The notes under the pieces: model-generated
The model's database searches: none
What the model was told of the DNA's origin: nothing
What the model saw: the letters and a program-made list of their open reading frames with translations, nothing else
Translations under genes and position numbers: made by a program
Part shown: positions 40,782-51,109 of the stretch, piece after piece
Position numbering within the stretch: position 1 is the first letter of the stretch
Layout of the letters: each line of letters opens with the position of its first letter
Assembly (NCBI GenBank): GCA_021372695.1
Contig: JAJFTY010000011.1
Coordinates: forward strand, 1 to 64,000
Direction of reading: 5' to 3'
Origin: Deltaproteobacteria bacterium
Lineage (GTDB): Bacteria > Desulfobacterota > Syntrophia > Syntrophales > UBA5619
DNA: 64,000 bases

Positions 40782-42891
40782 TCTCGGCCAGCGCTTCCTT
40801 GCGGCTCAGGCGGATCTTCCCCTGCTTATCCACCTCCAGCACCTTGACCCTCACCTCATCACCTTCTTTCAGGATATCGGTGACCTTGTTCACCCTCTCC
40901 TTGGCGAGCTGCGAGATGTGCAGGAGCCCCTCCGTTCCCGGCAGGATTTCGACGAAGGCGCCGAAATCGACGATCTTCTTGACCGTCCCGCTGTAGATCT
41001 TGCCGACCTCGGCATCCTCGGTCAGCCACTTCACCATGGCCACGGCGCGCGCCGACGCTTCCGCATCGCTGGAGGCGATGGTGACGGTACCGTCATCCTC
41101 CACGTTGATCTCGACGCCTGTCTCCGCCACGATCTGGCGGATGTTCTTGCCGCCCGAACCGATGACGTCGCGCACCTTCTCCGGACGGACCTTCACCGTC
41201 GTGATCCGCGGGGCATAGATGGAGATGTCCGGCTTCGGCGCGGCGAGGGTCTCGCGCAGCTTGCCGATGATGAAAACCCTCCCCTCCCGGGCCTGGGCAA
41301 GCGCCTTGCGGAGAACGTCCCCGGTCAGGTTGTCGATCTTGATGTCCATCTGCAGGGAGGTCACGCCCTTTTCGGTCCCGCAGACCTTGAAGTCCATGTC
41401 ACCGGCATGGTCTTCGTCACCCAGGATGTCGGAGAGGATGACCACCTGATCGCCCTCCTTCAGAAGCCCCATGGCGATCCCGGCCACGGTGTCCCGGATC
41501 GGAACCCCGGCGTCCATGAGCGAAAGACAGCCACCGCAGACCGTCGCCATCGAAGAGGAACCGTTGGACGACAGGATGTCGGAGACGACACGGATCGTGT
41601 AGGGAAAGCTCTCCTTGGGGGGCAGAACCGGCAGGAGCGCCCGGCGCGACAGGCCGCCGTGGCCGATCTCCCGCCTTCCCGGACTCCTTAGGGGTTTGGC
41701 CTCGCCCACGCTGAAGGGCGGGAAATTGTAGTGGAGCAGGAAGGAGCGCCGCTCCTCGCCCGCGATGTAATCCATCCGCTGTTCGTCATGGACGGTCCCC
41801 AGGGTCACCGTCACCAGCGCCTGCGTCTCGCCCCGGTTGAAGAGAGCCGAGCCGTGGGCGCGGGGCAGGAGCCCGACCTCGGAGCTGATCGGCCGGATCT
41901 GCGTGGTGGAGCGGCCGTCGATTCTCCGGTTCTCCTTGAGGATCATCTCCCTGAGGATGCGCCGCTCGATCGACTCGATGATCTCCAGAACCTTGCCCTT
42001 GCAGGCAGGATCTTCCGCCGTCAAGGCCTCCACGGTCTTCTTGCGCACCTCGTCAAGCTTGGCATACCGCTCCATCTTCCGCGCCAGGCCGTATCCTTCG
42101 GTGAGCCCCGCCAGGGCCGCTGCGGAAACCTTCGCCGCAAGGGCTTCGTCCACCACCCGCGCCGGAACGGTCCGTTTGGGCTTGCCCACCTCGGCGCGCA
42201 TCTTGTCCTGAAGGTCGATCACCGGACGCATCTGTTCGAGACCGAAGTCGATCGCGTCGACGATCACATCTTCTCCGACCTCCTCCGCCCCGCCTTCCAT
42301 CATGACGAGGTTGACGTCGTAGGGCCTCCCCTGCGTGCCGGGGACGATTTTCCGCCCCACCAGGAAGAGGTTGAGATCGCTCTTTTCCTGAAGTGCCTGC
42401 GAGGGGTTGCAGACGAACGTGCCCTCCACGCGGCCGACCCGGACGCCGGCGATCGGCCCCTTGAAGGGGATGTCCGAAATCTCGAGCGCCGCTGAAGCGG
42501 CGAGCATGGCAGCCACGTCGGAATCATTCTCGCTGTCCACGGAAAGGACAGATGCCATGATCTGGCTTTCGTGGAAATAGTGTTTGGGGAAGAGCGGGCG
42601 GATGGAACGGTCGATGATCCGCGAGGTCAGGATCTCCTTCTCGTTGAGGCGCCCTTCGCGTTTGAAAAACCCCCCCGGTATCTTCCCCGCGGCATAGGTC
42701 ATTTCCTGATAATCCACGGTGAGGGGCAGAAAGTCGACCCCCTCACGGATCGTTTTCAAGGACACGGCGGTCACCAGAACCACCGTCTCCCCGTATGTCA
42801 CCAGGGCCGCTCCGTCCGCCTGTCCTGCGACATAGTCCATTTTGAGGGAGATATTCCTCCCCGCAAAATTCGTACTGAACACTTTGCTCAT
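40771..42891 (-). CDS. pnp: Polyribonucleotide nucleotidyltransferase (PNPase)
   Basis: A 706-residue phosphorolytic 3'-5' exoribonuclease. Two RNase PH domains (MDYVAGQADGAALVTYGETV; GLLPRAHGSALFNRGETQAL) flank a helical domain; the active site includes SVGEAKPLRSPGRREIGHGG, SNGSSSMATVCGG and SDILGDEDHAGDMDFKVCGT. A KH domain (VRDVIGSGGKNIRQIVAETG) and an S1 domain (GKIYSGTVKKIVDFGAFVEI) end it. ATG 42891 has GAGG upstream. It follows rpsO as in most bacteria, although repeats in the gap may lower coupling. Confidence 0.96.
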   Translation of the reverse strand: MSKVFSTNFAGRNISLKMDYVAGQADGAALVTYGETVVLVTAVSLKTIREGVDFLPLTVDYQEMTYAAGKIPGGFFKREGRLNEKEILTSRIIDRSIRPLFPKHYFHESQIMASVLSVDSENDSDVAAMLAASAALEISDIPFKGPIAGVRVGRVEGTFVCNPSQALQEKSDLNLFLVGRKIVPGTQGRPYDVNLVMMEGGAEEVGEDVIVDAIDFGLEQMRPVIDLQDKMRAEVGKPKRTVPARVVDEALAAKVSAAALAGLTEGYGLARKMERYAKLDEVRKKTVEALTAEDPACKGKVLEIIESIERRILREMILKENRRIDGRSTTQIRPISSEVGLLPRAHGSALFNRGETQALVTVTLGTVHDEQRMDYIAGEERRSFLLHYNFPPFSVGEAKPLRSPGRREIGHGGLSRRALLPVLPPKESFPYTIRVVSDILSSNGSSSMATVCGGCLSLMDAGVPIRDTVAGIAMGLLKEGDQVVILSDILGDEDHAGDMDFKVCGTEKGVTSLQMDIKIDNLTGDVLRKALAQAREGRVFIIGKLRETLAAPKPDISIYAPRITTVKVRPEKVRDVIGSGGKNIRQIVAETGVEINVEDDGTVTIASSDAEASARAVAMVKWLTEDAEVGKIYSGTVKKIVDFGAFVEILPGTEGLLHISQLAKERVNKVTDILKEGDEVRVKVLEVDKQGKIRLSRKEALAENGQ

Positions 42892-42931
42892 ATTGTCCTC
42901 TCTATGGTTGTTAGGTAGCACAAGGCATGAG

Positions 42932-43000
42932 AAGGAGTAGGCAGTAGGCAGTAGGGAGCAGACAGGAAACGCCTGCTTCATACTCCTTACTTCCTACTCC
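42932..43000. repeat. Short tandem and inverted repeat between rpsO and pnp
   Basis: Two to three copies of the 7-base unit GTAGGCA (about 42937-42955) and, further on, TACTCCTTACTTCCTACTCC (42980-42999), which is roughly complementary to GGAGTAGG...AGTAGGGAG. Could fold as an intercistronic hairpin; it is in the place where rpsO-pnp messages of other bacteria are processed. Confidence 0.5.
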
Positions 43001-43031
43001 CGATCGATACCCTGCACCCTTCAGCCCAGGT

Positions 43032-43298
43032 TTATTTCCTGAGCCCGAGACGTTGAATCACCGTTCTGTAGCGCTCCACGTCCTTGTTCTTCACGTAGTC
43101 CAGAAGCCTCCGCCGCTGGCCGACCAGCTTCAGGAGCCCCCGCCGGGAGTGATGGTCCTTCTTATGGGCCTTGAAATGCTCCGTGAGGTACTCGATTCTG
43201 GCGCTGAGGAGTGCAATCTGGACCTCCGGTGATCCCGTATCCTTTTCGTGCAGCTGGTAATTTCCGATGATCCCTTTTCTCTTCTCTACATCCAACAC
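43032..43298 (-). CDS. rpsO: 30S ribosomal protein S15
   Basis: An 88-residue protein: [40 protein letters not shown] and [19 protein letters not shown] are the canonical S15 segments contacting 16S rRNA. The start is GTG 43298 with AGGAGG nine bases upstream. Order truB-rpsO-pnp is conserved in bacteria. Confidence 0.96.
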   Translation of the reverse strand: MLDVEKRKGIIGNYQLHEKDTGSPEVQIALLSARIEYLTEHFKAHKKDHHSRRGLLKLVGQRRRLLDYVKNKDVERYRTVIQRLGLRK

Positions 43299-43353
43299 TT
43301 CTTTGATCCTCCTTCATTCAATCGCGAAAGACGCAGCACTTTGTCGTCCCGCA

Positions 43354-44283
43354 TCAATCGTTCAACACCCGCAAGATCCTTGCCGCCTGTCCCTTACCCT
43401 GCTGAGCCAATTCGTCCGATGCGCAGAGCATCCGGGCGACCGCCACCAAGTGCTTGCCCAGGAGTATGAACTTTATCACATCTCCTGCGGCAAGAAAAGG
43501 AATATGATAACGGGCTAGAACCTCACCCTCCGGCTGGTAGCCGTTCCGCAACTTCTCCGCCAACGGCGGATCCACATCGATGACGGCAAGGTCGGGCAGG
43601 AGATCCGCCGGCGGCACCAGGTGCGCCGTCAGCCTTTTCCGCCTCTCCTCCGCCGTCAAACCTGCCAGCGACACCGCCTTCTCCTCGCGGAAGTCGCCGC
43701 TGCGCGTCCGGCGCAGGGCCGACATGCAGCCGCCGCAGCCGAGCACTTCACCCGCCTCCGCGCAGAGAGAGCGGATGTAGGTGCCCTTCGAACAGGAAAC
43801 CGCAAAGGTCACCTCGGGGAGCCGGATCTCTTCGATCCGGATACTGTAAACCTCGACCTCGCGCGACGGCGCCTCGACGTCGATTCCCCGCCGCGTCCAG
43901 TCATAGAGGGCCTTCCCCCGGACCTTCACCGCCGAGTAGCGGGGCGGCGCCTGCTGGCGCTTCCCCACGAGGCCCGCAAGCGCCGTTGCCAGTTGTCCCG
44001 CAGTCACGCGGGGCTCCTCCCGGACGAGGACGCTCCCCTCCGTGTCGAGGGTGTCCGTCCGGACCCCCAAGAGAAGCGTGGCCCTGTATTCCTTGCTGTC
44101 CAGTGACAGAAACTGGACCAGCTTCGTCGCCTCATCGAGGCAGACCGGAAGGACCCCTGTCGCCAGCGGGTCGAGCGTCCCGGTGTGGCCCGCCTTCCGG
44201 ACGCCGAGCGCCCGCTTGACCTCCTCCACCACATCCCGGGAGGTCGGGCCCGACGGCTTATCGACGACAACGACCCCGTTCAT
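43354..44283 (-). CDS. truB: tRNA pseudouridine-55 synthase
   Basis: A 309-residue enzyme making pseudouridine 55 in tRNA. NGVVVVDKPSGPTSRDVVEE opens it; catalytic Asp 38 is in AGHTGTLDPLATG; QQAPPRYSAVKVRGKALYDW and CSKGTYIRSLCAEAGEVLGCGG follow, with a C-terminal PUA-like part. ATG 44283 overlaps the nrnA stop as ATGA, so translation is coupled; the longer frame lies inside nrnA. Confidence 0.95.
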   Translation of the reverse strand: MNGVVVVDKPSGPTSRDVVEEVKRALGVRKAGHTGTLDPLATGVLPVCLDEATKLVQFLSLDSKEYRATLLLGVRTDTLDTEGSVLVREEPRVTAGQLATALAGLVGKRQQAPPRYSAVKVRGKALYDWTRRGIDVEAPSREVEVYSIRIEEIRLPEVTFAVSCSKGTYIRSLCAEAGEVLGCGGCMSALRRTRSGDFREEKAVSLAGLTAEERRKRLTAHLVPPADLLPDLAVIDVDPPLAEKLRNGYQPEGEVLARYHIPFLAAGDVIKFILLGKHLVAVARMLCASDELAQQGKGQAARILRVLND

Positions 44284-45242
44284 GCTGTGAATGCCAAGGT
44301 CCGGATCGCCTCGATCATCCGTCTGCGGATCTCCGACAGCTCCCCCTCCACCCGGCAACCGGAGGCATTGGGATGGCCTCCCCCGCCGAAGGTGCGCGCG
44401 ACGCGCTCCACGTTGACCTTCCCCTTCGAGCGCAGGCTCAGTTTGTAACGCCCCTCCGGGAGCTCCGCATAGAGGATGGAAATCTCGACGCCCCGGATGG
44501 TCCGCGGCAGATCGACGAATCCTTCGGTATGCTCCGACAGCGCACCGGCATCGGCGAGAGCCTGTTGCGTTACGACGATCGACCCGACCCGCCCCTCCTC
44601 TTCAAGGGCCAGCGTGGGCAGGACCGCCGCAAGCAGCCTGAGCCTGACCGGCGAATCCGCCTCGTAGACATTTTCCGAGATCCACTGGGGCTCGGCGCCG
44701 GCTCCCACCAGATCGGCAGCAGCCAGAAGGGTACCTCTGCGGGTGTTGTTGTACCGGAAGCCGCCCGTGTCGGTCAGGATCGCCGCATAGAGGCAGGTCG
44801 CGATCTCTTTGCTGATGTCGAGCCCCATATCCCGGACGAGACGGAAGATCAGCTCTCCCGTGGAACTCGCCTGAGGATCGGTCAGCCGGACCTCACAGAA
44901 CCCCTCATTGGAGACGTGATGATCGATGTTGATGAGGTTCGGGATCCCGGCGATCCGGCCGGCTTCTCCCCCGACCCTGGCCAATTCGCTGCAATCCAGA
45001 ATGAAGGCCGCCTCGAAGGCCTCGAGCGGGGGAAGTTCATGAACGATCCGGTCGCTCCCCGGGAGGAAACGGTAATTCTCGGGCGTCCTGTCCTGATTGT
45101 AGACGACGGCCTCTTTTCCCAGCCCCTTCAGCAATGCGTATACGGCGAGTTCGGATCCGAGGGCATCCCCGTCCAGCCGCTCGTGGGCAGTGATCAGAAA
45201 GGTATGGTGTTCGCCGATCAGTGCGCTAATCTTCCGGAGCAT
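44280..45242 (-). CDS. nrnA: DHH-family nanoRNase / pAp phosphatase
   Basis: A 320-residue DHH/DHHA1 phosphoesterase. AHERLDGDALGSELAVYALL and FILDCSELARVGG carry metal-binding Asp residues; the signature DHH is at 107-109 (NLINIDHHVSNEGF); the DHHA1 end has RYKLSLRSKGKVNVERVAR and FGGGGHPNASGCRV. It degrades short oligoribonucleotides and 3'-phosphoadenosine 5'-phosphate, replacing Orn in many bacteria. It overlaps rbfA by 17 bases and truB by 4. Confidence 0.93.
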   Translation of the reverse strand: MLRKISALIGEHHTFLITAHERLDGDALGSELAVYALLKGLGKEAVVYNQDRTPENYRFLPGSDRIVHELPPLEAFEAAFILDCSELARVGGEAGRIAGIPNLINIDHHVSNEGFCEVRLTDPQASSTGELIFRLVRDMGLDISKEIATCLYAAILTDTGGFRYNNTRRGTLLAAADLVGAGAEPQWISENVYEADSPVRLRLLAAVLPTLALEEEGRVGSIVVTQQALADAGALSEHTEGFVDLPRTIRGVEISILYAELPEGRYKLSLRSKGKVNVERVARTFGGGGHPNASGCRVEGELSEIRRRMIEAIRTLAFTA

Positions 45243-45597
45243 GCGCCCCCTCGTCCTTGTGAATCTCCGATATCAGCCTTTCGATCCGGTCTCCGTAGGC
45301 AAAGGAGGGATCATAGGAAAAAAAGAGCTCGGGAACGCAGCGCAGCTGAAGCCTGCGGCCCAGCTCCCTTCTGAGAAACCCCGTGGCCTTGTCCAGACCC
45401 GCCTTGACCTCGGCACGGCATTCGTCCCGGCCCAGTTCGACGAAGAAAACCCTCGCCGTCCGCAGATCGTCGGTGACCTTCACGCCCGTGATCGTCACGG
45501 TCCCGATCCGCGGATCCCGAACCTGTTTGAGCAGCAGGTCGGAAATCTCGGTCTTGATCAGGTCGGCCACACGGTCGGCCCGCTTGAAACTCTTCAT
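45226..45597 (-). CDS. rbfA: 30S ribosome-binding factor A
   Basis: A 123-residue KH-fold protein for late 16S rRNA maturation: SFKRADRVADLIKTEISDLL, VRDPRIGTVTITGVKVTDDL, ARVFFVELG, LQLRCVPELFFSYDPSFAYG and the helix RIERLISEIH. ATG 45597 gives the usual N-terminus; its ribosome site is weak (GGGTGTG). Confidence 0.94.
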   Translation of the reverse strand: MKSFKRADRVADLIKTEISDLLLKQVRDPRIGTVTITGVKVTDDLRTARVFFVELGRDECRAEVKAGLDKATGFLRRELGRRLQLRCVPELFFSYDPSFAYGDRIERLISEIHKDEGAHAPED

Positions 45598-45668
45598 GAC
45601 ACACCCAATTCCTGAATTCGCGATCCCGCCATCGGCCGGATCTCGTTTCAATCCGAAAAATATGAAGT

Positions 45669-45686
45669 CGCCGCCCGCAGGCGGCG
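45669..45686. other. GC-rich hairpin between ylxP and rbfA
   Basis: CGCCGCC-CGCA-GGCGGCG, a perfect 7-bp stem in the 141-base gap. It may be an attenuator or an RNA-processing site; on the reverse strand the following sequence is only loosely T-rich. Confidence 0.5.
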
Positions 45687-45738
45687 TTTCAACGATGCGA
45701 TTTCCCGATCGCATGGAGATCACGCTTTTCTTTCCCCA

Positions 45739-46074
45739 TCAGTCGTACTTTCCTTCCACCATCTCTGCCGGGCCTTCCATCAAATCGGAAAAGCTTTCGA
45801 TCTCGATCCGGCTCCGGATCACCTCCGCGATGCCCATCTGATCCACAAAGTGGAGGATATGATCCACTTTGGCGTTGATATAGGGCTTGTCGTTCCCCGC
45901 CACGGCAAAACCGATCCGGGCCCTTTGGAGCAGATCGTTATCGCCGACCTCGGCAATCGAAACGTTGAACTCGTTCTGCGTCCGCCTGAGGATGCTTTTC
46001 AGAACGCTGCGCTTTTCCTTCAGAGAGCCGCAGCCCGCGATCCTCAGATCGATGATCCCGATTCCCACGACCAT
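45739..46074 (-). CDS. ylxP: DUF503 family protein (YlxP-like)
   Basis: A 111-residue protein: VGIGIIDLRIAGCGSLKEKR, SVLKSILRRTQNEFNVSIAE and ARIGFAVAGND match DUF503, a small RNA-binding-like protein found between infB and rbfA in many bacteria and implicated in ribosome assembly. It is intact and well placed. Biochemical role here is inferred only from position. Confidence 0.9.
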   Translation of the reverse strand: MVVGIGIIDLRIAGCGSLKEKRSVLKSILRRTQNEFNVSIAEVGDNDLLQRARIGFAVAGNDKPYINAKVDHILHFVDQMGIAEVIRSRIEIESFSDLMEGPAEMVEGKYD

Positions 46075-46191
46075 GACGACACCCGGGAGCCCGTGCGCGC
46101 GTGGGTAATCTAATCCCGGATGCGCGCATTGGGGATGTTTCGGGTCGAAAAATATCCAGCGCGCGGAGGGAACGATGTCCTCACGCGCCCA

Positions 46192-49029
46192 CTATAATTT
46201 CCGCTCGATCTTCTCCTTCACATAGGCCTCGATGACATCCCCAACGTGGATATCGTTGAACCCTTCGATGCCGATGCCGCACTCAAAACCGGCGAGCACC
46301 TCCCTCGCATCGTCCTTGAACCGCTTCAGCGAGCCGATCCGGCCGTCATAGACGACCACACCTTCCCGGAGCAGCCTCAGCTCGGAGGTCCGTGTGATCT
46401 TGCCGTCGGTCACGTAGCTCCCCGCGATGGTGCCCACCTTGGGCACCTTGAAGATCTCCCGCACCTCGGCGCGCCCCTGGACGACCTCCTTGAAGATCGG
46501 CTCCAGCAGACCCTCCATGGCGGCCTTCACATCGGCGATCACGTTGTAGATGATGTCGTAGAGCTTGATGTCCACCCCTTCCTGCTCGGCGATCTCTACG
46601 ACGCGGGCATCGGGACGGACATTGAATCCGATGATCACCGCATTGGACGCCGAGGCGAGCATGACGTCGGTCTCCGTGATCGTCCCCGTGGAGCTGTGAA
46701 TAATCTTGAGTTTGATCTCCTCGGTGGAGAGCTTGTTGAGCGCATCGGCCAACGCCTCGATGGAACCCTGGACATCGGCCTTCAGAATGACGTTGAGGTC
46801 CTTGACCCCTTCCTTCATCCGCTGGTAGAGTTGTTCCAGGGTGATCTTGGAGGAGGCGGAGAGCTCCTTCTCCCGCTCTTTCCGGGTCCAGTATTCGCTG
46901 ATGCTGCGGGCCTTCTTCTCATCCTCCACGCAGATGAATTCAGAGCTCGCCTGGGGAACCCGCGAAAACCCGATCACTTCGACAGGCATCGCGGGCCCTG
47001 CCTCGCTGATCCTTCGCCCCTGGTCGTTGATCATCGCCCTGACCCGGCCGAATTCCGTCTTGGAAACGAAGGCGTCCCCTTCATGGAGCGTCCCCTCCTG
47101 GATCAGCACGGTCGCCACAGGCCCTCGGCCCCGGTCCAGTTTCGCTTCGATGATGACACCGCGGGCGAGACGGTCTGGATCGGCCTTCAGCTCCATGACA
47201 TCGGCCTGGAGCAGAATCATCTCCAGGAGTTCCTCGATCCCCTGCTGCTTCTTCGCCGAAACCTCTACGAAGATGGTATCGCCGCCCCACTCCTCCGACA
47301 GGAGTTTGTATTCGGTCAGGGCCTGGCGGATCTTTCCAGGGTCGGCGCCCGGCTTGTCTATTTTGTTGATGGCCACGATGATAGGCACACCGGCCACCTG
47401 CGCGTGGTTGATCGCCTCGACCGTCTGCCCCATGACACCATCGTCGGCGGCGACCACCAGGACGACGATATCCGTGACCTGCGCCCCTCTCGCCCGCATG
47501 GCCGTAAAGGCCTCATGGCCCGGCGTATCCAGGAAGACGATATCTCTGCCCTTGATTTGAACGTGATAGGCGCCGATGGCCTGCGTGATCCCGCCCGCTT
47601 CGCCTTCGATCACATTCGTCTGCCGGATGGCGTCCAGCAGCGAGGTCTTGCCGTGATCGACATGGCCCATGATCGTCACGACCGGCGCCCGGGGCTTCAG
47701 CTTCTCCTCGGAAGTCTCGGCCCTCTGCACGGTCTCCTCGCGCTCGCTCTGCGCCGACTCCACCTGGTAGCCGAAGTCGGCGGCGATCAGCGAGGCGGTA
47801 TCGAAATCGATCGACTGGTTGATGGTCACCATCAGCCCCAGCCCCATCAGTTTATTGATCACCTCGGACGCCTTGACGCCCATCCTCTTGGCCAGTTCCC
47901 CGACACTGATCGCCTCGTCCACACGGATTCTCCTCTTGATCGCCTTCGGCGTTGTGATCAGGGTCTTCTTCATCTTGACCGGGGCCGGCTTCTTCTCTTC
48001 ACGCCATTTCGGTACCCGTTCCGGTTGATCGACCTCGATCGAACGACCCTTCCGGTCGACCAGTTTCTTGACCAGGGTCTTCTTGCGCGGCGGCGCTTCA
48101 CCCATCAGGACCTCGACAGGCGCCTTGCTGCCTTTTTTCCTCGGCTTCTCCGCCTCCACCGGCCGGCCGGACTTATCCGTACGGGAAGGAGGCGGAACCA
48201 CCGGAGCCGTAATGTCCTTGACGATCCTCATATCCGGACGGCGGGCGAACTCCTTCCGCCCCTCAGGAGCCGGTCTGTGCGCTTCCGGGGTCGTCTGCGG
48301 GGCAGGCTCCCGTTCGGGGCGCCTGCCGTCGCGCGGAGAGGGTTGGACGGTCAGAGGCTTCCGCTCCTGTTCCGGCGCCTTCTGAGGGACCTCGGAAACC
48401 GGCTTCTTCGGAGGTTCTGCCCTCCTTTCCGCCTCTCCTGCGGCTGGCGGCTGTGCGACCGTCGTCTTTGCCGAAACCGCGGCCTCCGGCTCCGCCGCTG
48501 CGGGTTTCGCCTCCGGCTTCGCGGTTGGGGCTGTCGGGGGAACCGGCGCGGCCTCGGCGGTCGGCGCAGGCGCGGTCACGGGAGGGATGGGTTTCCGCAG
48601 ATGCTCCGGGGGCGCAACGGGTTTGGGAACGGCGCCGACCGGGGATTCCCGATAAATGGACGTTCTGACCGGCGGCTCCGGGGGAGGAGTCTCGGGGGGC
48701 GTCTTCACCGGTGGTGGCTCCATGCGAGGAGGTGGAACTGCGGGAGGCTCTTCCTTCGCCTGCACTTCGGCAACAGGCTCCTCCGGCTTGGCCTCTTCGG
48801 CCGGCATGCGGACCGCCCTCCGACGGATGACCGTCGATTTTATCCTTTTTTCAACCACCTCGCGGGCTTCCGGAGCAAGCAGTTCCGCCTGGATCCTCTC
48901 CAGATCGCTCTCCTCGAGCGTGCTCGAGTGGGATTTGACCGCAATGCCGATTTTTTCCAGGCGCGAGATCAGCTCCTTGTTTTCCAGCCCCATCTCTTTC
49001 GCCAGTTCATAGACTCTTTTTTTCGTCAT
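46192..49029 (-). CDS. infB: Translation initiation factor IF-2
   Basis: A 945-residue GTPase bringing fMet-tRNA to the 30S subunit. [20 protein letters not shown] begins an IF2_N domain; residues about 75-340 are a long Pro/Ala/Glu/Lys-rich linker; a second IF2_N ([20 protein letters not shown]) precedes the G domain with GHVDHGKTS (near residue 455), DTPGHEAF and NKIDKPGA. Domains II, III ([17 protein letters not shown]) and IV ([40 protein letters not shown]) close it. The linker is long, as in many high-GC proteobacteria. Confidence 0.96.
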   Translation of the reverse strand: MTKKRVYELAKEMGLENKELISRLEKIGIAVKSHSSTLEESDLERIQAELLAPEAREVVEKRIKSTVIRRRAVRMPAEEAKPEEPVAEVQAKEEPPAVPPPRMEPPPVKTPPETPPPEPPVRTSIYRESPVGAVPKPVAPPEHLRKPIPPVTAPAPTAEAAPVPPTAPTAKPEAKPAAAEPEAAVSAKTTVAQPPAAGEAERRAEPPKKPVSEVPQKAPEQERKPLTVQPSPRDGRRPEREPAPQTTPEAHRPAPEGRKEFARRPDMRIVKDITAPVVPPPSRTDKSGRPVEAEKPRKKGSKAPVEVLMGEAPPRKKTLVKKLVDRKGRSIEVDQPERVPKWREEKKPAPVKMKKTLITTPKAIKRRIRVDEAISVGELAKRMGVKASEVINKLMGLGLMVTINQSIDFDTASLIAADFGYQVESAQSEREETVQRAETSEEKLKPRAPVVTIMGHVDHGKTSLLDAIRQTNVIEGEAGGITQAIGAYHVQIKGRDIVFLDTPGHEAFTAMRARGAQVTDIVVLVVAADDGVMGQTVEAINHAQVAGVPIIVAINKIDKPGADPGKIRQALTEYKLLSEEWGGDTIFVEVSAKKQQGIEELLEMILLQADVMELKADPDRLARGVIIEAKLDRGRGPVATVLIQEGTLHEGDAFVSKTEFGRVRAMINDQGRRISEAGPAMPVEVIGFSRVPQASSEFICVEDEKKARSISEYWTRKEREKELSASSKITLEQLYQRMKEGVKDLNVILKADVQGSIEALADALNKLSTEEIKLKIIHSSTGTITETDVMLASASNAVIIGFNVRPDARVVEIAEQEGVDIKLYDIIYNVIADVKAAMEGLLEPIFKEVVQGRAEVREIFKVPKVGTIAGSYVTDGKITRTSELRLLREGVVVYDGRIGSLKRFKDDAREVLAGFECGIGIEGFNDIHVGDVIEAYVKEKIERKL

Positions 49030-49068
49030 GCCCGAAACGCTCCCTATCCAAATTCCAATCTCGAGATG

Positions 49069-50334
49069 CTAAGCGGTAACCTTCTGTTCGCCTGCCTCCT
49101 GGTCGATCATCTTCCCCGCTTCCTGGATCCAGATCGCGGCGGTCTTCTCGCCCACGCCCGGAATCGCAGCCAACTGTTCGGGGTCGGCCGCAGCCAACAT
49201 GGCCAGACTCTTCCAGCCCGATTTGAACAACCGCTCCGCCGTGGCCTCGCCGATTCCCGGGATCTTCATGAGAGCCTTGCACCCCTCGTCCGCCTTTGAG
49301 GCGGCCGTGGACTCGCTCTTGACATCAATCTTCCATCCGGTCAATTTGACGGCCAAGCGAACATTCTGCCCGTTTTTCCCGATCGCCAGCGAGAGCTGAT
49401 CATCGGGTACGATCACCTCCATCGCCCGGTTCTCCTCGTCGACAAAAACCCGGTTCACTTTCGCCGGGGAGAGGGCTCCGCAGACATACTTGGCCTGGTC
49501 CTCCGCATAGGGAACGATATCGATCTTCTCACCTCTGAGTTCCTGGACGACGCTCTGGACGCGCGTCCCCCGCATGCCGACACAGGCGCCCACAGGGTCG
49601 ATGTCCTTGTCCCGGGTCTTGACGGAGATCTTGGAGCGCTTCCCCGGCTCCCGCGATACGTTCACGATTTCGATCAGCCCCTCCGAGATTTCGGGCACCT
49701 CCACGTCGAAGAGCGCCTTCAGGAATCCGGGATGGGTCCGCGAGAGGATGATCTGGGGGCCCTTCGTAATCTTCTTGACCTCGCAGATGAAGGCCCGGAT
49801 CCGCTCCCCGCGCTTGTAGGACTCCTTGAAGATCTGTTCCGAAACGGGGATGATCCCTTCGGCGCGCCCCAGGTTCACGATGATGTTTCCGCCTTCGAAG
49901 CGCTGCACGAAACCGTTGGCCAGTTCCCCCTTTTTGGTATGATACTCATCGTAGATGTTGTCGCGCTCCGCGTCCTTGACGCGCTGGATGATGATCTGCT
50001 TCGCGGTCTGAACGGCAATCCGTCCGAAGGTGCTGGTCTCGATCTTCATCCCCAGGCTGTCGCCCGGCTCCGCCTCCTCGTCCAGCGTGCTCCTCGCCTC
50101 CGCCAGGGAGACCTGGGTTTCGGGATCCAGGACCTTCTCCATGACGGTCTTGAATTGGAAGACCTCGATCTCGCCGGCCTCGTCGTTGTAGCGGGCCTCC
50201 AGGTCAACATCTGGCCCAAGCTTCTTTCGGGCCGCCGTCAGCATGGCATCCTCCAGGGCCTTGACGATAATATCCCTGTCTATCCCGCGGTCCTTGCCCA
50301 TCTGTTCGATCAGCCGTTTCAGTTCCGGAAACAT
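49069..50334 (-). CDS. nusA: Transcription termination/antitermination protein NusA
   Basis: A 421-residue protein. The N-terminal RNA-polymerase-binding domain (MFPELKRLIEQMGKDRGIDR) is followed by an S1 domain (GELANGFVQRFEGGNIIVNL), two KH domains (DPVGACVGMRGTRVQSVVQE; DDQLSLAIGKNGQNVRLAVK) and a helix-hairpin-helix region with two repeats (IPGIGEATAERLFKSGW; IPGVGEKTAAIWIQEAG). It affects pausing and termination and often autoregulates its operon. GGAGGG precedes the ATG. The gap to infB is only 39 bases, so the small ylxR/L7Ae-like genes common here are absent. Confidence 0.96.
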   Translation of the reverse strand: MFPELKRLIEQMGKDRGIDRDIIVKALEDAMLTAARKKLGPDVDLEARYNDEAGEIEVFQFKTVMEKVLDPETQVSLAEARSTLDEEAEPGDSLGMKIETSTFGRIAVQTAKQIIIQRVKDAERDNIYDEYHTKKGELANGFVQRFEGGNIIVNLGRAEGIIPVSEQIFKESYKRGERIRAFICEVKKITKGPQIILSRTHPGFLKALFDVEVPEISEGLIEIVNVSREPGKRSKISVKTRDKDIDPVGACVGMRGTRVQSVVQELRGEKIDIVPYAEDQAKYVCGALSPAKVNRVFVDEENRAMEVIVPDDQLSLAIGKNGQNVRLAVKLTGWKIDVKSESTAASKADEGCKALMKIPGIGEATAERLFKSGWKSLAMLAAADPEQLAAIPGVGEKTAAIWIQEAGKMIDQEAGEQKVTA

Positions 50335-50386
50335 TGAACACCCTCCGTTTTATTCGATCAGCACCGGTTAAGATAACCGCCGCCAT

Positions 50387-50851
50387 TCATATCGTATATT
50401 CAAGATTGGCCTTGACGACCGCCTTCCGGGGAATCCGGAAGGTCTTTCCATCGGACTCCAGCACAAGGACTTTCCCGTCGCCCTCTTCATAATCGACCAG
50501 GAGCGCGGAAAAATTTCGTCTGCCATCGATCTTTTTCCCAAGACGAAGACGAACCCGCGAGCCGCGATACTTCGTAAAATCCTGGTCGCGATAGAGCGGC
50601 CGGTCCAGCCCGGGCGAAGAGACCTCCAGCGTATAGGGGCCGGGGGGCACGTCATGAACGTCGAGCAAATCCCCCAACTGGTTGCTGATGCGTGCGCAAT
50701 CGTCGACGGTGACGCCCCCTTCCCGGTCCATGTAGATCCGCACCAGCCATCGCGACGGCATCTTCAGGCATTCCACCATGACCAGTTCCATCCCTTCGGA
50801 CGAAATCAGCGGCTCGGCCAATTGCCAGATCTGCTCTTCGTACGGTTGCAC
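50387..50851 (-). CDS. rimP: Ribosome maturation factor RimP
   Basis: A 154-residue protein for 30S maturation: YEEQIWQLAEPLISSEGMEL, WLVRIYMDREGGVTVDDCAR, YTLEVSSPGLDRPLYRDQDF and a C-terminal SH3-like domain (GRRNFSALLVDYEEGD). Two starts are possible: GTG 50851 with AGGG 10 bases upstream, or TTG 50860 too close to it; I use the GTG. A terminator lies about 45 bases upstream, between it and tRNA-Gly. Confidence 0.92.
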   Translation of the reverse strand: MQPYEEQIWQLAEPLISSEGMELVMVECLKMPSRWLVRIYMDREGGVTVDDCARISNQLGDLLDVHDVPPGPYTLEVSSPGLDRPLYRDQDFTKYRGSRVRLRLGKKIDGRRNFSALLVDYEEGDGKVLVLESDGKTFRIPRKAVVKANLEYTI

Positions 50852-50895
50852 GCGACCCAATCCCTTTAGCCAGTTTTTTCAATCCGGCCTGCTAG

Positions 50896-50922
50896 AAAAA
50901 AAAAGTGGGCTCCTAGCCCACT
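50896..50922 (-). terminator. Terminator between tRNA-Gly and rimP
   Basis: On the reverse strand GTGGGCT-AGG-AGCCCAC followed by nine T. It sits 113 bases after the tRNA and some 45 bases before rimP, leaving almost no room for a separate rimP promoter, so it probably works as an attenuator for the whole operon. Confidence 0.88.
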
Positions 50923-51032
50923 CATCATAACCCGCCGATGATTTTGGTGTTCCCTAACACACACGCAGACCGATTGCAAGGAAAAAATAACGGATTTCTC
51001 CTCATTTTCCCCTGAGGCTCCCCGAGGATAAA

Positions 51033-51109
<77 letters not shown>

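Noticed and set aside
46246..49299. A 1017-codon open frame on the plus strand opposite infB and nusA
   Set aside because: It mirrors infB and the end of nusA, has low-complexity His/Arg/Asp/Leu content typical of antisense frames in GC-rich genes, and no recognisable domain or ribosome site.
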